Shown here piece by piece: positions 1 through 10,133 of a stretch of 10,141 nucleotides of DNA (within the stretch, counting starts at the first letter, position 1; the number at the start of each line of letters is the position of its first letter). Below the pieces are notes generated by a model that was given only the letters and a program-made list of their open reading frames with translations, was not told where the DNA came from and searched no databases. The DNA is from Pseudomonas sp. (GTDB lineage Bacteria > Pseudomonadota > Gammaproteobacteria > Pseudomonadales > Pseudomonadaceae): the NCBI GenBank assembly GCA_026398835.1, contig JAPLSD010000821.1:1-10141 (forward strand). Direction: 5' to 3'. The translations under genes and the position numbers were made by a program.

Positions 1-25
1 TGCTCAGGTTGGATAGTTAGGTCCT

Positions 26-880
26 ATGTCACTAAATTTCCCGCTGTTGCTGGTCATCGCTGTCGCCGTCTGCGGTCTGTTGGCGCTGCTCGATCTGCTC
101 TTCCTGGCGCCACGCCGGCGTGCAGCCATCGCCACTTATCATGGCAGCGTCAGCCAGCCTGATGTGGTTGTGGTCGAGAAGCTGAACAAAGAGCCGCTGC
201 TGGTTGAATACGGCAAGTCGTTCTTTCCGGTGTTGTTCATCGTGCTGGTGCTGCGTTCGTTCCTCGTGGAACCGTTCCAGATTCCATCGGGCTCGATGAA
301 ACCGACCCTGGATGTCGGCGACTTCATTCTGGTGAGCAAGTTTTCTTACGGGATCCGCTTGCCGGTGATCGACAAGAAAGTCATCGAAGTCGGTGAGCCG
401 CAGCGCGGAGATGTGATGGTGTTCCGCTACCCAAGCGATCCGAACGTCAACTACATCAAGCGTGTGGTTGGTCTTCCGGGTGACGTGATTCGCTACACCG
501 CCGACAAGCATCTGTTCGTTAATGGCCAACCGATCGCCGAACAATTGGTGGGCTCCGAGCCGGGCACGCTGGGCAGTGCAGAACTCTATAAGGAAAAACT
601 CGGCGCTGCCGAGCACCTGATCCGCAAAGAGATGAGTCGCTACCGTGCGACACCAGACCATCAGTGGACCGTACCCGCCGGGCATTACTTCATGATGGGC
701 GACAACCGCGACAACTCGAACGACAGTCGCTATTGGGATGACCCAAGTATTCCCAAGGATCTGCTAGGCATGGTTCCCGACCAGAATATTGTCGGCAAGG
801 CTTTCGCGGTCTGGATGAGCTGGCCCGAACCAAAACTCAGCCACCTGCCGAATTTTTCGCGGGTTGGCTTGATCAAGTAA
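26..880 (+). CDS. lepB: Signal peptidase I (leader peptidase)
   Basis: Membrane-bound serine protease that cuts signal peptides from proteins exported by Sec or Tat, acting on the periplasmic face of the inner membrane. The 284-residue protein has two hydrophobic segments (about residues 4-28 and 66-80). Box B (PSGSMKPT) holds the nucleophile Ser90, YIKRVVGLPGD holds the general base Lys145, and the GDNRDNSNDSR box lies at 225-235. Ser90 and Lys145 fall where E. coli LepB has its Ser/Lys dyad, and the length is normal for Pseudomonas. The ATG at 26 gives a first membrane segment in the right place; only a weak AGG (19-21) precedes it. In Pseudomonas lepA usually lies just upstream, but the 25 bases before the start are too few to show it. 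It is the first complete gene of the lepB-rnc-era-recO cluster. Confidence 0.97.
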   Translation: MSLNFPLLLVIAVAVCGLLALLDLLFLAPRRRAAIATYHGSVSQPDVVVVEKLNKEPLLVEYGKSFFPVLFIVLVLRSFLVEPFQIPSGSMKPTLDVGDFILVSKFSYGIRLPVIDKKVIEVGEPQRGDVMVFRYPSDPNVNYIKRVVGLPGDVIRYTADKHLFVNGQPIAEQLVGSEPGTLGSAELYKEKLGAAEHLIRKEMSRYRATPDHQWTVPAGHYFMMGDNRDNSNDSRYWDDPSIPKDLLGMVPDQNIVGKAFAVWMSWPEPKLSHLPNFSRVGLIK

Positions 881-887
881 TCACACA

Positions 888-910
888 CGGCGCTGTTGAA
901 CACAGCGCCG
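888..910 (+). terminator. Hairpin after lepB, possible intrinsic terminator
   Basis: A perfect 9-bp GC-rich stem (888-896 CGGCGCTGT with 902-910 ACAGCGCCG) encloses a 5-base loop and starts 7 bases after the lepB stop. The following T-run is short (TTTT at 916-919) and set 5 bases away, so termination may be partial. It occupies the place where the N-terminal half of the DUF4845 gene would be expected. Whether it is an old lepB terminator or arose with that deletion cannot be told from one sequence. Confidence 0.45.
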
Positions 911-1113
911 AATGCTTTTCTGGGTCTTGTAGAACGCTTCACGGCAGCGGGTTTCACCGCCGTCAGTGATCTTTACAGGGATGTCACCCGAAGCATGCAG
1001 TCAACGATATTCAGGATGTGGATTTGAACACAGCGTTAATTGTCGAGGGCCACCGGTGCCTCGCACCTATGATGGTGATAGTCGACCACGAATTCAGTGT
1101 GGGTAAACCGTGA
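911..1113 (+). pseudogene. Remnant of a DUF4845-type small membrane protein gene
   Basis: In Pseudomonas a gene for a roughly 125-residue protein with one N-terminal membrane segment (PA0769 in P. aeruginosa, DUF4845) sits between lepB and rnc. Only pieces remain here. Reading in the frame of 953-1000 gives FTAVSDLYRDVTRSMQ, which resembles the family's (T)VxEFYxHVSKGMQ stretch. In the next frame, 1000-1113 gives VNDIQDVDLNTAL and ends [16 protein letters not shown], resembling the family's VNxIRDLxLxxAL and VxKFDKEFRVRMP-stop. The switch between MQ and VN is explained by loss of a single G at 1000/1001. About 15 codons are also missing between the two C-terminal blocks, and no membrane segment or start codon remains upstream. 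The stop (TGA, 1111-1113) overlaps the rnc GTG, the arrangement expected of the intact gene. The family comparison is from memory. The weak resemblance upstream of 950 makes the left boundary uncertain. Confidence 0.72.
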
Positions 1114-1799
1114 GCGTCTCTTTAAGCCGTCTCGAGCGTCAGCTCGGCTATACCTTCAAGGATCAGGAACTGATGGTTCTGGCCCTGACTCACCGTAGTT
1201 TTGCCGGGCGCAACAATGAACGCCTGGAATTCCTCGGTGATGCCATTCTCAACTTCGTCGCCGGTGAAGCGCTGTTTGACCGCTTCCCGCTCGCCCGCGA
1301 AGGCCAATTGTCGCGTTTGCGCGCACGGTTGGTGAAAGGCGAAACGCTGGCCGTACTGGCCCGTGGTTTCGATCTGGGCGAGTACCTGCGCCTGGGTTCC
1401 GGTGAGTTGAAGAGTGGCGGATTCCGCCGCGAGTCGATCCTCGCTGATGCGCTGGAAGCGCTGATCGGTGCCATCTACCTGGATGCAGGCATGGACATGG
1501 CGCGCGAACGCGTGCTGGCCTGGCTGACATCGGAGTTTGAAGGCCTGACGCTGGTCGACACCAATAAAGATCCAAAGACCCGACTGCAAGAGTTTCTGCA
1601 GTCGCGTGCCTGTGACCTGCCGCGATACGAAGTGGTGGATATCCAGGGTGAGCCGCATTGCCGGACGTTCTTCGTCGAATGCGAAATCACCTTATTGAAT
1701 GAAAAAAGCCGAGGTCAGGGTGTGAGTCGTCGTATTGCCGAACAGGTAGCGGCCGCCGCAGCACTGATTGCCCTGGGCGTGGAGAATGGCCATGACTGA
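1110..1799 (+). CDS. rnc: Ribonuclease III
   Basis: Double-strand-specific endoribonuclease that releases the rRNA precursors from the 30S transcript and processes structured mRNAs and sRNA duplexes; it is a cytoplasmic homodimer needing Mg2+. The 229-residue protein has the signature NERLEFLGD (36-44) with Glu40 and Asp44. Asp113 and Glu116 in [14 protein letters not shown] complete the acidic metal-binding set, one residue offset from E. coli E41/D45/D114/E117. The double-stranded-RNA-binding domain runs from about [11 protein letters not shown] (154-164) to the C-terminus. The GTG start at 1110 gives the normal N-terminus, and no good Shine-Dalgarno sequence precedes it. The start overlaps the stop of the degraded DUF4845 gene, so translation was probably once coupled to that gene. 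The 3' end overlaps era. Confidence 0.97.
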   Translation: MSVSLSRLERQLGYTFKDQELMVLALTHRSFAGRNNERLEFLGDAILNFVAGEALFDRFPLAREGQLSRLRARLVKGETLAVLARGFDLGEYLRLGSGELKSGGFRRESILADALEALIGAIYLDAGMDMARERVLAWLTSEFEGLTLVDTNKDPKTRLQEFLQSRACDLPRYEVVDIQGEPHCRTFFVECEITLLNEKSRGQGVSRRIAEQVAAAAALIALGVENGHD

Positions 1800-2694
1800 T
1801 TCAAATGTAACTCGCTGTGGCTATGTCGCCATCGTCGGTCGCCCCAACGTGGGCAAATCCACGCTGCTGAACCATATTCTCGGGCAAAAGCTGGCGATCA
1901 CTTCGCGCAAGCCGCAGACCACCCGCCACAATATGCTCGGGATCAAGACTGAAGGCGCCATTCAGGCGGTCTACGTCGACACCCCCGGCATGCACAAAGG
2001 TGGCGAGAAAGCGCTTAACCGTTACATGAACAAGACCGCTTCGGCGGCGTTGAAAGACGTCGACGTGGTGATCTTCGTGGTCGACCGCACTCGCTGGACC
2101 GACGAAGACCAGATGGTGCTCGAGCGTGTTCAGTACGTTCAAGGCCCGGTCATCGTGGCGTTGAACAAGACTGACCGCATCGAAGACAAAGCTGAACTGA
2201 TGCCGCACCTGAGCTGGTTGCAAGAACAGCTGCCAAACGCGCAGATCATGCCTATCTCGGCGCAGCACGGTCACAACCTCGAAGCTCTGGAGCGTGTGAT
2301 CGCCGAGCACCTGCCGGAAAACGATCACTTCTTCCCGGAAGACCAGATCACTGACCGGAGCAGCCGTTTCCTCGCCGCGGAACTGGTGCGCGAGAAAATC
2401 ATGCGTCAGATGGGCGCTGAATTGCCGTACCAGATCACCGTGGAAATCGAAGAGTTCAAGCAGCAGGGTAAAACCCTGCATATCCACGCCTTGATCCTCG
2501 TCGAGCGCGATGGTCAGAAGAAAATCATCATTGGTGAGAAGGGCGAGCGGATCAAGCGCATCGGCACCGAGGCGCGCAAGGATATGGAGCTGCTGTTCGA
2601 CTCCAAAATCATGCTCAACCTGTGGGTCAAGGTCAAAGGCGGCTGGTCCGACGACGAACGCGCCCTGCGTTCGCTGGGCTACGGGGACCTGTAA
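1792..2694 (+). CDS. era: GTPase Era
   Basis: Essential Ras-like GTPase that binds the 3' end of 16S rRNA and assists 30S subunit maturation. From the ATG at 1792 it is 300 residues. G1 is GRPNVGKS (16-23), G3 DTPG (63-66), G4 NKTD (125-128) and G5 SA (156-157). The C-terminal KH domain carries the RNA-binding turn [11 protein letters not shown] (246-256). I chose ATG 1792 over ATG 1786 and the longer reading from 1768 because GGAG at 1781-1784 sits 7 bases upstream and the protein then begins MTDSN, as in other Pseudomonas Era proteins I recall. The gene overlaps the end of rnc by 8 bases in another frame, which suggests translational coupling. RNase III and Era both serve ribosome assembly, and this pairing is conserved widely in proteobacteria. 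Confidence 0.96.
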   Translation: MTDSNVTRCGYVAIVGRPNVGKSTLLNHILGQKLAITSRKPQTTRHNMLGIKTEGAIQAVYVDTPGMHKGGEKALNRYMNKTASAALKDVDVVIFVVDRTRWTDEDQMVLERVQYVQGPVIVALNKTDRIEDKAELMPHLSWLQEQLPNAQIMPISAQHGHNLEALERVIAEHLPENDHFFPEDQITDRSSRFLAAELVREKIMRQMGAELPYQITVEIEEFKQQGKTLHIHALILVERDGQKKIIIGEKGERIKRIGTEARKDMELLFDSKIMLNLWVKVKGGWSDDERALRSLGYGDL

Positions 2695-2718
2695 TCGTCT
2701 TGCAACCGCAGCGCGTCA

Positions 2719-2782
2719 TTCGCGGGCAAGCCCGCTCCCACAGGGATCACGCTGTCCTTGTGGGAGCGGGCTTGCCCGCGAA
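2719..2782. repeat. REP inverted pair (REPIN) between era and recO, GTGGGAG ends inward
   Basis: Two copies of a Pseudomonas REP, each carrying GTGGGAGCGGGCTTG followed by CCCGCGAA on one strand, face each other as perfect 24-bp inverted arms (2719-2742 and 2759-2782). The stem can extend inward by 4 more pairs, one of them G-T, leaving an 8-base loop (2747-2754). Each arm also has its own small palindrome, GCGGG-CTTG-CCCGC. The element fills the gap between era and recO, starting 24 bases after the era stop and ending 43 bases before the recO start. Such elements are short non-autonomous repeats moved by RAYT-type transposases encoded elsewhere. The RNA form could pause transcription or stabilise the era end of the mRNA. 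Confidence 0.9.
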
Positions 2783-2825
2783 GACGGCCTGAAAGTCACC
2801 CAAGGTTTTCAGGATGCAAGAAACT

Positions 2826-3515
2826 ATGTCGACCATCGCGCCTACCGGCCAACCCGCCTACGTACTGCACAGCCGGGCGTACCGCGAAAGCAGCGCGCTG
2901 GTGGACTTCCTCACGCCCCAAGGGCGGCTGCGGGCGGTGTTGCGTAGCGCGCGGGGCAAGGCCGGGACTCTGGCTCGACCGTTCGTGTCACTGGAAGTGG
3001 AGTTTCGTGGTCGCGGTGAGCTGAAGAACGTCGGGCGGATGGAAAGCGCTGGTGTCTCCAACTGGCTCAACGGTGAGGCGCTGTTCAGCGGCCTCTATCT
3101 GAACGAATTACTGATTCGCCTGTTGCCTGCTGAAGATCCCCACCCAGCCGTATTCGATCACTACGCCGCTACCTTGCAGGCCTTGGCCGAAGGCCGTCCG
3201 CTTGAGCCTTTGTTGCGGGCGTTCGAATGGCGACTGCTGGATGATCTCGGTTACGGTTTCGCGCTGGACACCGACATTCATGGTGACCCCATCGCGGCGG
3301 ACGGCCTGTATCGCTTGCAGGTCGATGCGGGGCTTGAGCGGGTCTACTTGCTGCAGCCAGGCTTATTCAACGGCATCGAGCTGCTGGCCATGGCGCAAGC
3401 CGACTGGACTGCCCCAGGCGCGCTCTCTGCAGCCAAGCGTCTGATGCGCCAAGCGTTGGCCGTGCACCTGGGTGGTCGGCCATTGGTCAGTCGCGAGTTG
3501 TTTCGCAAGCCCTGA
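2826..3515 (+). CDS. recO: DNA repair protein RecO
   Basis: Recombination mediator of the RecFOR pathway: with RecR it loads RecA onto SSB-coated single-stranded DNA at gaps and anneals strands. From the ATG at 2826 it is 229 residues. An N-terminal OB-fold-like region begins with [20 protein letters not shown] and runs to about residue 80, including the basic stretch [12 protein letters not shown] helical C-terminal domain follows, with [19 protein letters not shown] in the middle. No cysteine zinc motif is seen, as is usual for the gammaproteobacterial form. An in-frame ATG at 2814 with AAGG 8 bases upstream (2802-2805) would add MQET. I prefer 2826 from the usual length of Pseudomonas RecO, but the choice is open. 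It follows era across a REP pair and precedes pdxJ, the usual Pseudomonas order. Confidence 0.94.
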   Translation: MSTIAPTGQPAYVLHSRAYRESSALVDFLTPQGRLRAVLRSARGKAGTLARPFVSLEVEFRGRGELKNVGRMESAGVSNWLNGEALFSGLYLNELLIRLLPAEDPHPAVFDHYAATLQALAEGRPLEPLLRAFEWRLLDDLGYGFALDTDIHGDPIAADGLYRLQVDAGLERVYLLQPGLFNGIELLAMAQADWTAPGALSAAKRLMRQALAVHLGGRPLVSRELFRKP

Positions 3516-3522
3516 TCAACCT

Positions 3523-3568
3523 GTGTCCGGTCTCGGAAATACGAACAGTTATTTTCGTGACCGGACAC
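3523..3568. promoter_or_regulatory. Long imperfect palindrome between recO and pdxJ
   Basis: Ten perfect base pairs (3523-3532 GTGTCCGGTC with 3559-3568 GACCGGACAC) are followed inward by one T-T mismatch and eight more pairs (3534-3541 with 3550-3557, one of them G-T) around an 8-base loop. It begins 8 bases after the recO stop. There is no T-run after it, so it is not a typical intrinsic terminator. TATATGCT at 3569-3576, directly after the palindrome, resembles a -10 element, so the palindrome could be an operator over a pdxJ promoter, or an RNA hairpin protecting the recO mRNA end. The function is inferred only. Confidence 0.5.
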
Positions 3569-3599
3569 TATATGCTGTGCGCCGAACTCTCAATTCTTC

Positions 3600-3604
3600 A
3601 GGAG
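3600..3604 (+). promoter_or_regulatory. Shine-Dalgarno sequence that fixes the pdxJ GTG start
   Basis: AGGAG lies 7 bases before the GTG at 3612. It is the strongest ribosome-binding site in the window and supports the GTG start; no in-frame ATG lies close by. Confidence 0.85.
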
Positions 3605-3611
3605 CGCTTCC

Positions 3612-4355
3612 GTGACCACCAGCAATCGCATTCTTCTTGGCGTGAACATCGACCACGTTGCCACTCTGCGCCAGGCCCGGGGCACTCGTTATCCTGATCC
3701 GGTCAAGGCGGCGCTGGACGCGGAAGAGGCGGGCGCTGACGGGATTACCGTGCATTTGCGTGAAGACCGCCGACACATCCAGGAGCGCGACGTGCTGCTG
3801 CTCAAGGATGTGCTGCAAACCCGCATGAACTTCGAAATGGGCGTCACCGAAGAGATGATGGCCTTTGCCGAGCGCATCCGCCCGGCGCATATCTGCCTGG
3901 TCCCGGAAACCCGTCAGGAGCTGACCACCGAAGGCGGTCTTGATGTAGCGGGGCAGGAAGCGCGGATCAAGGCTGCGGTAGAGCGCCTGGCCAAAATTGG
4001 CTGTGAGGTCTCACTGTTTATCGATGCCGATGAGCGGCAGATCGAGGCGTCCAGGCGGATCGGCGCGCCGGCGATTGAGTTGCACACCGGCCGTTACGCC
4101 GATGCGCAGACACCGACCGAAGTCGCAGAAGAGTTGCAGCGAGTGGCGGATGGTGTGGCCTTCGGTCTGAACCAGGGCCTGATCGTCAACGCCGGTCACG
4201 GTCTGCATTACCACAACGTCGAAGCGGTCGCGGCGATCAAAGGCATCAACGAACTGAACATCGGCCACGCGCTGGTGGCCCATGCGCTGTTCGTCGGATT
4301 CAAGTCGGCGGTGGCGGAGATGAAGGCGTTGATCCTGGCGGCTGCCAAGGCCTAA
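3612..4355 (+). CDS. pdxJ: Pyridoxine 5'-phosphate synthase
   Basis: Last step of the DXP-dependent vitamin B6 pathway: condenses 1-deoxy-D-xylulose 5-phosphate with 3-amino-2-oxopropyl phosphate to pyridoxine 5'-phosphate in the cytoplasm. The 247-residue TIM-barrel protein begins with the family block [34 protein letters not shown] holds His48, NFEMG holds Glu75 and NAGHGLHY holds His196, each three residues beyond the catalytic H45, E72 and H193 of E. coli PdxJ. The phosphate-binding end [19 protein letters not shown] is intact. The start is GTG with a strong Shine-Dalgarno sequence. It follows recO by 96 bases that contain a palindrome and a possible -10 element, so it may be read both from the upstream cluster and from its own promoter. 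It converges with mltF across a REP pair. Confidence 0.97.
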   Translation: MTTSNRILLGVNIDHVATLRQARGTRYPDPVKAALDAEEAGADGITVHLREDRRHIQERDVLLLKDVLQTRMNFEMGVTEEMMAFAERIRPAHICLVPETRQELTTEGGLDVAGQEARIKAAVERLAKIGCEVSLFIDADERQIEASRRIGAPAIELHTGRYADAQTPTEVAEELQRVADGVAFGLNQGLIVNAGHGLHYHNVEAVAAIKGINELNIGHALVAHALFVGFKSAVAEMKALILAAAKA

Positions 4356-4374
4356 GAAACGAGCGTAGATCCAG

Positions 4375-4464
4375 TGTGGGAGCGGGCTTGCTCGCGATTA
4401 GGGCCTGATATTCAACATTGATGTTGGCTGACAGTCCGCTATCGCGAGCAAGCCCGCTCCCACA
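4375..4464. repeat. REP inverted pair (REPIN) between pdxJ and mltF, GTGGGAG ends outward
   Basis: Perfect 24-bp inverted arms (4375-4398 and 4441-4464) each contain GTGGGAGCGGGCTTG followed by CTCGCGAT on one strand. A 42-base unique spacer separates them. Compared with the pair at 2719-2782 the arms differ by one base in the core (CTCGC for CCCGC) and at the last base, and the topology is reversed, with the GTGGGAG ends outside. The element lies between the convergent genes pdxJ and mltF, 20 bases after the first stop and 17 from the second, and no other terminator is visible there. It may act as a two-way transcription block. Confidence 0.9.
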
Positions 4465-4481
4465 TTTGATTGAAGGAGGCT

Positions 4482-6101
<1,620 letters not shown>

Positions 6102-6157
6102 TTACAGGTGTTGGACCACGGTCCGACGTTCGGCCAAAGCCTGGCGTGCCGTTTCGG

Positions 6158-6186
6158 GTGCCGTCGCGGGCGGTTTAGGCTAGAAT
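6158..6186 (+). promoter_or_regulatory. Possible purL promoter
   Basis: TAGAAT at 6181-6186 matches the sigma-70 -10 consensus at five of six positions. The -35 position with a 17-base spacer (6158-6163, GTGCCG) is poor. Transcription would begin near 6193 and leave a leader of about 36 bases before the purL ATG. I saw no recognisable operator overlapping it. Confidence 0.35.
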
Positions 6187-6228
6187 GCACGGCCTCAAAG
6201 CACACCCCTTCCCGAGGCTGTCCCGAAG

Positions 6229-9200
6229 ATGTTGATCCTGCGCGGCGCTCCTGCCCTTTCTGCCTTTCGCCACAGCAAACTTCTTGAGCAACTGAGCCGA
6301 TGCGTCCCGGCTGTCAGTGGCTTGTATGCTGAATTCGCTCACTTCGCCGAAGTCACCGGCGTCCTGACCGGCGACGAACAGCAGGTGCTTGCGCGCCTTC
6401 TGAAGTACGGCCCAAGCGTGCCAGTACAAGAGCCGACCGGCCGACTGTTTCTGGTGTTGCCGCGGTTCGGCACCATCTCTCCATGGTCGAGCAAGGCCAG
6501 CGATATCGCTCGTAACTGTGGCCTGGCGAAAGTCCAGCGCCTGGAACGCGGTATTGCCTTTTATGTAGCGGGTGAGTTCAGCGACGCTGAAGCCGAGCTG
6601 ATCAGCAGCAGCCTGCACGACCGCATGACTCAGCTGGTGCTGGGCAACCTGGAACAGGCCGCGGGCCTGTTCAGCCATGCCGAACCCAAGCCACTGACGG
6701 CCATTGACGTTCTGGGTGGCGGTCGCGCCGCGCTGGAAAAAGCCAACAGCGAGTTGGGTCTGGCCCTGGCCGAAGACGAAATCGACTACCTGGTGGACGC
6801 ATTCGTTGGTCTGGGGCGCAACCCCCACGACATCGAATTGATGATGTTCGCCCAGGCGAACTCCGAGCATTGCCGCCACAAGATCTTTAATGCCAGCTGG
6901 GACATCGACGGCGAAAACCAGGAAAAGAGCCTGTTCGGCATGATCAAGAACACTTACCAGATGCATGGTGAGGGCGTTCTTTCTGCTTATAAGGACAACG
7001 CCGCGGTTATCGTCGGTTCGGTCGCCGGTCGTTTCTTCCCGAATCCTGAAACCCGCCAATACGGTGCGGTGCAGGAGCCGGTGCACATCCTGATGAAAGT
7101 CGAAACTCACAACCACCCGACCGCGATTGCCCCGTTCCCGGGTGCATCCACCGGTTCCGGTGGCGAGATTCGCGACGAAGGCGCAACCGGTCGCGGCGCC
7201 AAGCCGAAAGCCGGCCTCACCGGTTTCACCGTTTCCAACCTGCAGATCCCGGGCTTCGAACAGCCGTGGGAAGTGCCGTACGGCAAACCCGAGCGTATCG
7301 TCACCGCGCTGGACATCATGCTCGAAGGCCCATTGGGCGGCGCTGCGTTCAACAACGAATTCGGCCGTCCGGCACTGACCGGCTACTTCCGTACCTTCGA
7401 ACAATCCATCACCACCCCGCGTGGCGATGAAGTGCGTGGTTACCACAAGCCAATCATGTTGGCTGGCGGCATGGGCAACATCCGCGCCGAACACGTACAG
7501 AAAGCCGAAATCACCGTCGGCTCCAAGCTGATCGTGCTGGGCGGCCCGGCCATGTTGATTGGTCTGGGCGGCGGCGCGGCTTCCTCCATGGCCACCGGCA
7601 CTAGCTCGGCGGACCTGGACTTCGCTTCGGTACAGCGCGAAAACCCGGAAATGGAACGCCGCTGCCAGGAAGTCATCGACCGTTGCTGGCAGTTGGGTGA
7701 GCACAACCCGATCAGCTTCATCCATGACGTCGGCGCCGGCGGTTTGTCCAACGCCTTCCCGGAACTGGTCAACGACGGCGGCCGTGGCGGTCGCTTCGAA
7801 CTGCGCAACATTCCAAACGACGAGCCGGGCATGGCCCCGCACGAAATCTGGAGTAACGAATCCCAGGAACGTTACGTTCTAGCGGTTGGCGTTGCTGACT
7901 TCGAACGCTTCCAGGCAATCTGCGAACGTGAACGTTGCCCGTTCGCGGTCGTCGGCGAAGCCACTGCCGAGCCGCAACTGACGGTCACCGACAGCCACTT
8001 CGGCAACAGCCCGGTGGACATGCCGCTCGAAGTGCTGCTGGGCAAAGCCCCGCGCATGCACCGTTCGGCCGTTCGCGAAAGCGAGCTGGGCGATGACTTC
8101 GATCCAAGCACCCTGGAAATTGCCGAGTGCGTCGAGCGCGTTCTGCATCACCCGGCCGTGGCCAGCAAAAGCTTCCTGATCACCATCGGTGACCGGACCA
8201 TTACCGGCCTTGTTGCTCGCGATCAGATGGTCGGCCCGTGGCAGGTTCCGGTGGCTGACGTCGCCGTAACCGCCACCAGTTTCGACGTCTACACCGGCGA
8301 AGCCATGGCCATGGGCGAGCGCACTCCGCTGGCACTGCTGGACGCTCCGGCCTCCGGTCGTATGGCCATCGGTGAAACCCTGACCAATATCGTTGCTTCG
8401 CGCATCGGGAAAATCTCCGATATCAAACTGTCGGCCAACTGGATGTCCGCTGCCGGTCACCCAGGCGAAGACGCCCGTTTGTACGACACGGTCAAAGCCG
8501 TTGGTATGGAGCTGTGCCCTGAGCTGGGCATCACCATCCCGGTTGGTAAAGACTCGATGTCGATGGCCACCCGCTGGAGCGAAGAGGGCGTTGATAAGAG
8601 CGTGACCTCGCCGCTGTCGTTGATCGTGACCGGTTTTGCGCCAGTGACTGACATCCGTCAGACCCTGACGCCGGAACTGCGCATGGACAAAGGCACCACC
8701 GACCTGATCCTGATCGATCTGGGCCGTGGCCAGAACCGCATGGGTGCATCGATTCTCGCGCAGGTTCACGGCAAGCTCGGTAATCAGGCACCGGACGTTG
8801 ATGACGCGGAAGATCTGAAAGCCTTCTTCGCAGTGATCCAGGGCCTCAACGCCGACGGTCATCTGCTGGCTTACCACGACCGTTCTGACGGTGGTCTGTT
8901 GACCAGCGCTGTGGAAATGGCCTTCGCCGGCCACTGCGGTCTGAGCCTGAACCTCGACGGTCTGGCGGAAACCTCGGCAGACATCGCTGCGATTCTGTTC
9001 AACGAAGAGCTCGGCGCTGTGATCCAGGTTCGTCAGGACGCCACGCCGGATATCCTCGCGCAGTTCAGCGCTGCCGGTCTGGGCGACTGCGTCTCGGTCA
9101 TCGGTCAGCCGCTCAACAACGGCGAAATCAGCATCAGCTTCAATGGCGAGACCGTGTTCAATGGTCAGCGTCGTTTGCTGCAACGTCAGTGGGCTGAAAC

Positions 9201-10125
9201 CAGCTACCAGATCCAGCGTCTGCGCGACAACGTTGAGTGCGCCGAGCAAGAGTTCGACGTACTGCTGGAAGAAGACAATCCGGGCCTGAGCGTCAAACTC
9301 AGCTTCGATGTGAACCAGGACATCGCGGCGCCCTACATCAAGAAAGGCATTCGTCCTCAGGTGGCGGTACTGCGTGAGCAGGGCGTCAACGGCCAGGTAG
9401 AAATGGCCGCGGCGTTCGACCGTGCCGGCTTCAACGCGATCGACGTGCACATGAGCGACATCCTTGCCGGTCGTGTCGACCTGAACGAGTTCAAAGGTCT
9501 GGTGGCGTGCGGTGGTTTCTCCTACGGCGACGTTCTCGGCGCCGGCGAAGGCTGGGCCAAGTCGGCCCTGTTCAACAGCCGCGCGCGGGATGCCTTCCAG
9601 GGCTTCTTCGAGCGTAACGACAGCTTCACCCTCGGTGTGTGCAACGGTTGCCAGATGATGTCCAACCTGCACGAACTGATCCCGGGCAGCGAGTTCTGGC
9701 CGCACTTCGTGCGTAACCGTTCCGAGCAGTTCGAAGCTCGCGTGGCGATGGTTCAGGTGCAGGAGTCGAACTCGATCTTCCTGCAAGGCATGGCCGGTTC
9801 GCGTATGCCAATCGCCATCGCTCACGGTGAAGGCCACGCCGAATTCGAAAGCGAAGAGGCACTGCTCGAAGCCGATCTGTCCGGTTGCGTAGCGATGCGT
9901 TTCGTCGACAACCACGGCAAGGTCACTGAAAAGTACCCGGCCAACCCGAACGGTTCGCCGCGCGGGATCACCGGGCTGACCAGCCGCGACGGTCGCGTGA
10001 CCATCATGATGCCGCACCCTGAGCGGGTGTTCCGTGCCGTGCAGAACTCCTGGCGCTCGGAAGACTGGAACGAAGACGCGCCATGGATGCGCATGTTCCG
10101 TAATGCTCGGGTGTGGGTGAACTAA
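6229..10125 (+). CDS. purL: Phosphoribosylformylglycinamidine synthase (FGAM synthase), large single-chain form
   Basis: Fourth step of de novo purine synthesis: converts FGAR, glutamine and ATP to FGAM, glutamate and ADP. It is the 1298-residue one-chain type, as in other gammaproteobacteria. A PurS-like N-terminal part comes first. The linker region follows, with [12 protein letters not shown] and its His214. Next are two AIRS-like halves: the first has [18 protein letters not shown] from 290, GLGGGAASS at 445-453 and HDVGAGG at 499-505, and the second has HDRSDGG at 883-889 echoing it. The glutamine amidotransferase domain runs from about 1043 to the end, with nucleophile Cys1138 in GVCNGCQMM and His1263/Glu1265 in MMPHPERVF. 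These sit three residues beyond the E. coli triad (C1135/H1260/E1262). The ATG at 6229 has GAGG 11 bases upstream and gives the normal N-terminus [11 protein letters not shown]. No lesion is seen. It is transcribed divergently from mltF and followed closely by a possible further gene. Confidence 0.98.
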   Translation: MLILRGAPALSAFRHSKLLEQLSRCVPAVSGLYAEFAHFAEVTGVLTGDEQQVLARLLKYGPSVPVQEPTGRLFLVLPRFGTISPWSSKASDIARNCGLAKVQRLERGIAFYVAGEFSDAEAELISSSLHDRMTQLVLGNLEQAAGLFSHAEPKPLTAIDVLGGGRAALEKANSELGLALAEDEIDYLVDAFVGLGRNPHDIELMMFAQANSEHCRHKIFNASWDIDGENQEKSLFGMIKNTYQMHGEGVLSAYKDNAAVIVGSVAGRFFPNPETRQYGAVQEPVHILMKVETHNHPTAIAPFPGASTGSGGEIRDEGATGRGAKPKAGLTGFTVSNLQIPGFEQPWEVPYGKPERIVTALDIMLEGPLGGAAFNNEFGRPALTGYFRTFEQSITTPRGDEVRGYHKPIMLAGGMGNIRAEHVQKAEITVGSKLIVLGGPAMLIGLGGGAASSMATGTSSADLDFASVQRENPEMERRCQEVIDRCWQLGEHNPISFIHDVGAGGLSNAFPELVNDGGRGGRFELRNIPNDEPGMAPHEIWSNESQERYVLAVGVADFERFQAICERERCPFAVVGEATAEPQLTVTDSHFGNSPVDMPLEVLLGKAPRMHRSAVRESELGDDFDPSTLEIAECVERVLHHPAVASKSFLITIGDRTITGLVARDQMVGPWQVPVADVAVTATSFDVYTGEAMAMGERTPLALLDAPASGRMAIGETLTNIVASRIGKISDIKLSANWMSAAGHPGEDARLYDTVKAVGMELCPELGITIPVGKDSMSMATRWSEEGVDKSVTSPLSLIVTGFAPVTDIRQTLTPELRMDKGTTDLILIDLGRGQNRMGASILAQVHGKLGNQAPDVDDAEDLKAFFAVIQGLNADGHLLAYHDRSDGGLLTSAVEMAFAGHCGLSLNLDGLAETSADIAAILFNEELGAVIQVRQDATPDILAQFSAAGLGDCVSVIGQPLNNGEISISFNGETVFNGQRRLLQRQWAETSYQIQRLRDNVECAEQEFDVLLEEDNPGLSVKLSFDVNQDIAAPYIKKGIRPQVAVLREQGVNGQVEMAAAFDRAGFNAIDVHMSDILAGRVDLNEFKGLVACGGFSYGDVLGAGEGWAKSALFNSRARDAFQGFFERNDSFTLGVCNGCQMMSNLHELIPGSEFWPHFVRNRSEQFEARVAMVQVQESNSIFLQGMAGSRMPIAIAHGEGHAEFESEEALLEADLSGCVAMRFVDNHGKVTEKYPANPNGSPRGITGLTSRDGRVTIMMPHPERVFRAVQNSWRSEDWNEDAPWMRMFRNARVWVN

Positions 10126-10133
10126 GGGACGCC

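Noticed and set aside
32..685. Minus-strand open frame opposite lepB
   Set aside because: The opposite strand encodes a complete signal peptidase with all motifs; the antisense translation looks like a shadow.
1040..1073. Possible promoter for rnc: TTGTCG at 1040-1045 and TATGAT at 1068-1073
   Set aside because: The spacer is 22 bases, too long for sigma-70, and the bases 17 before TATGAT are unlike a -35 element. The sequence is better explained as a remnant of the broken coding region.
2695..2825. CRISPR-like or tandem repeat in the era-recO gap
   Set aside because: There are only two arms and they are inverted, not direct, and they match the Pseudomonas REP consensus.
6175..10017. Very long minus-strand open frames opposite purL (6175-7842 and 7879-10017)
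   Set aside because: They mirror the codon pattern of purL, which is intact and clearly coding. Their translations are low-complexity, rich in His, Gln, Ala and Val, and show no domain I recognise. They are composition shadows.
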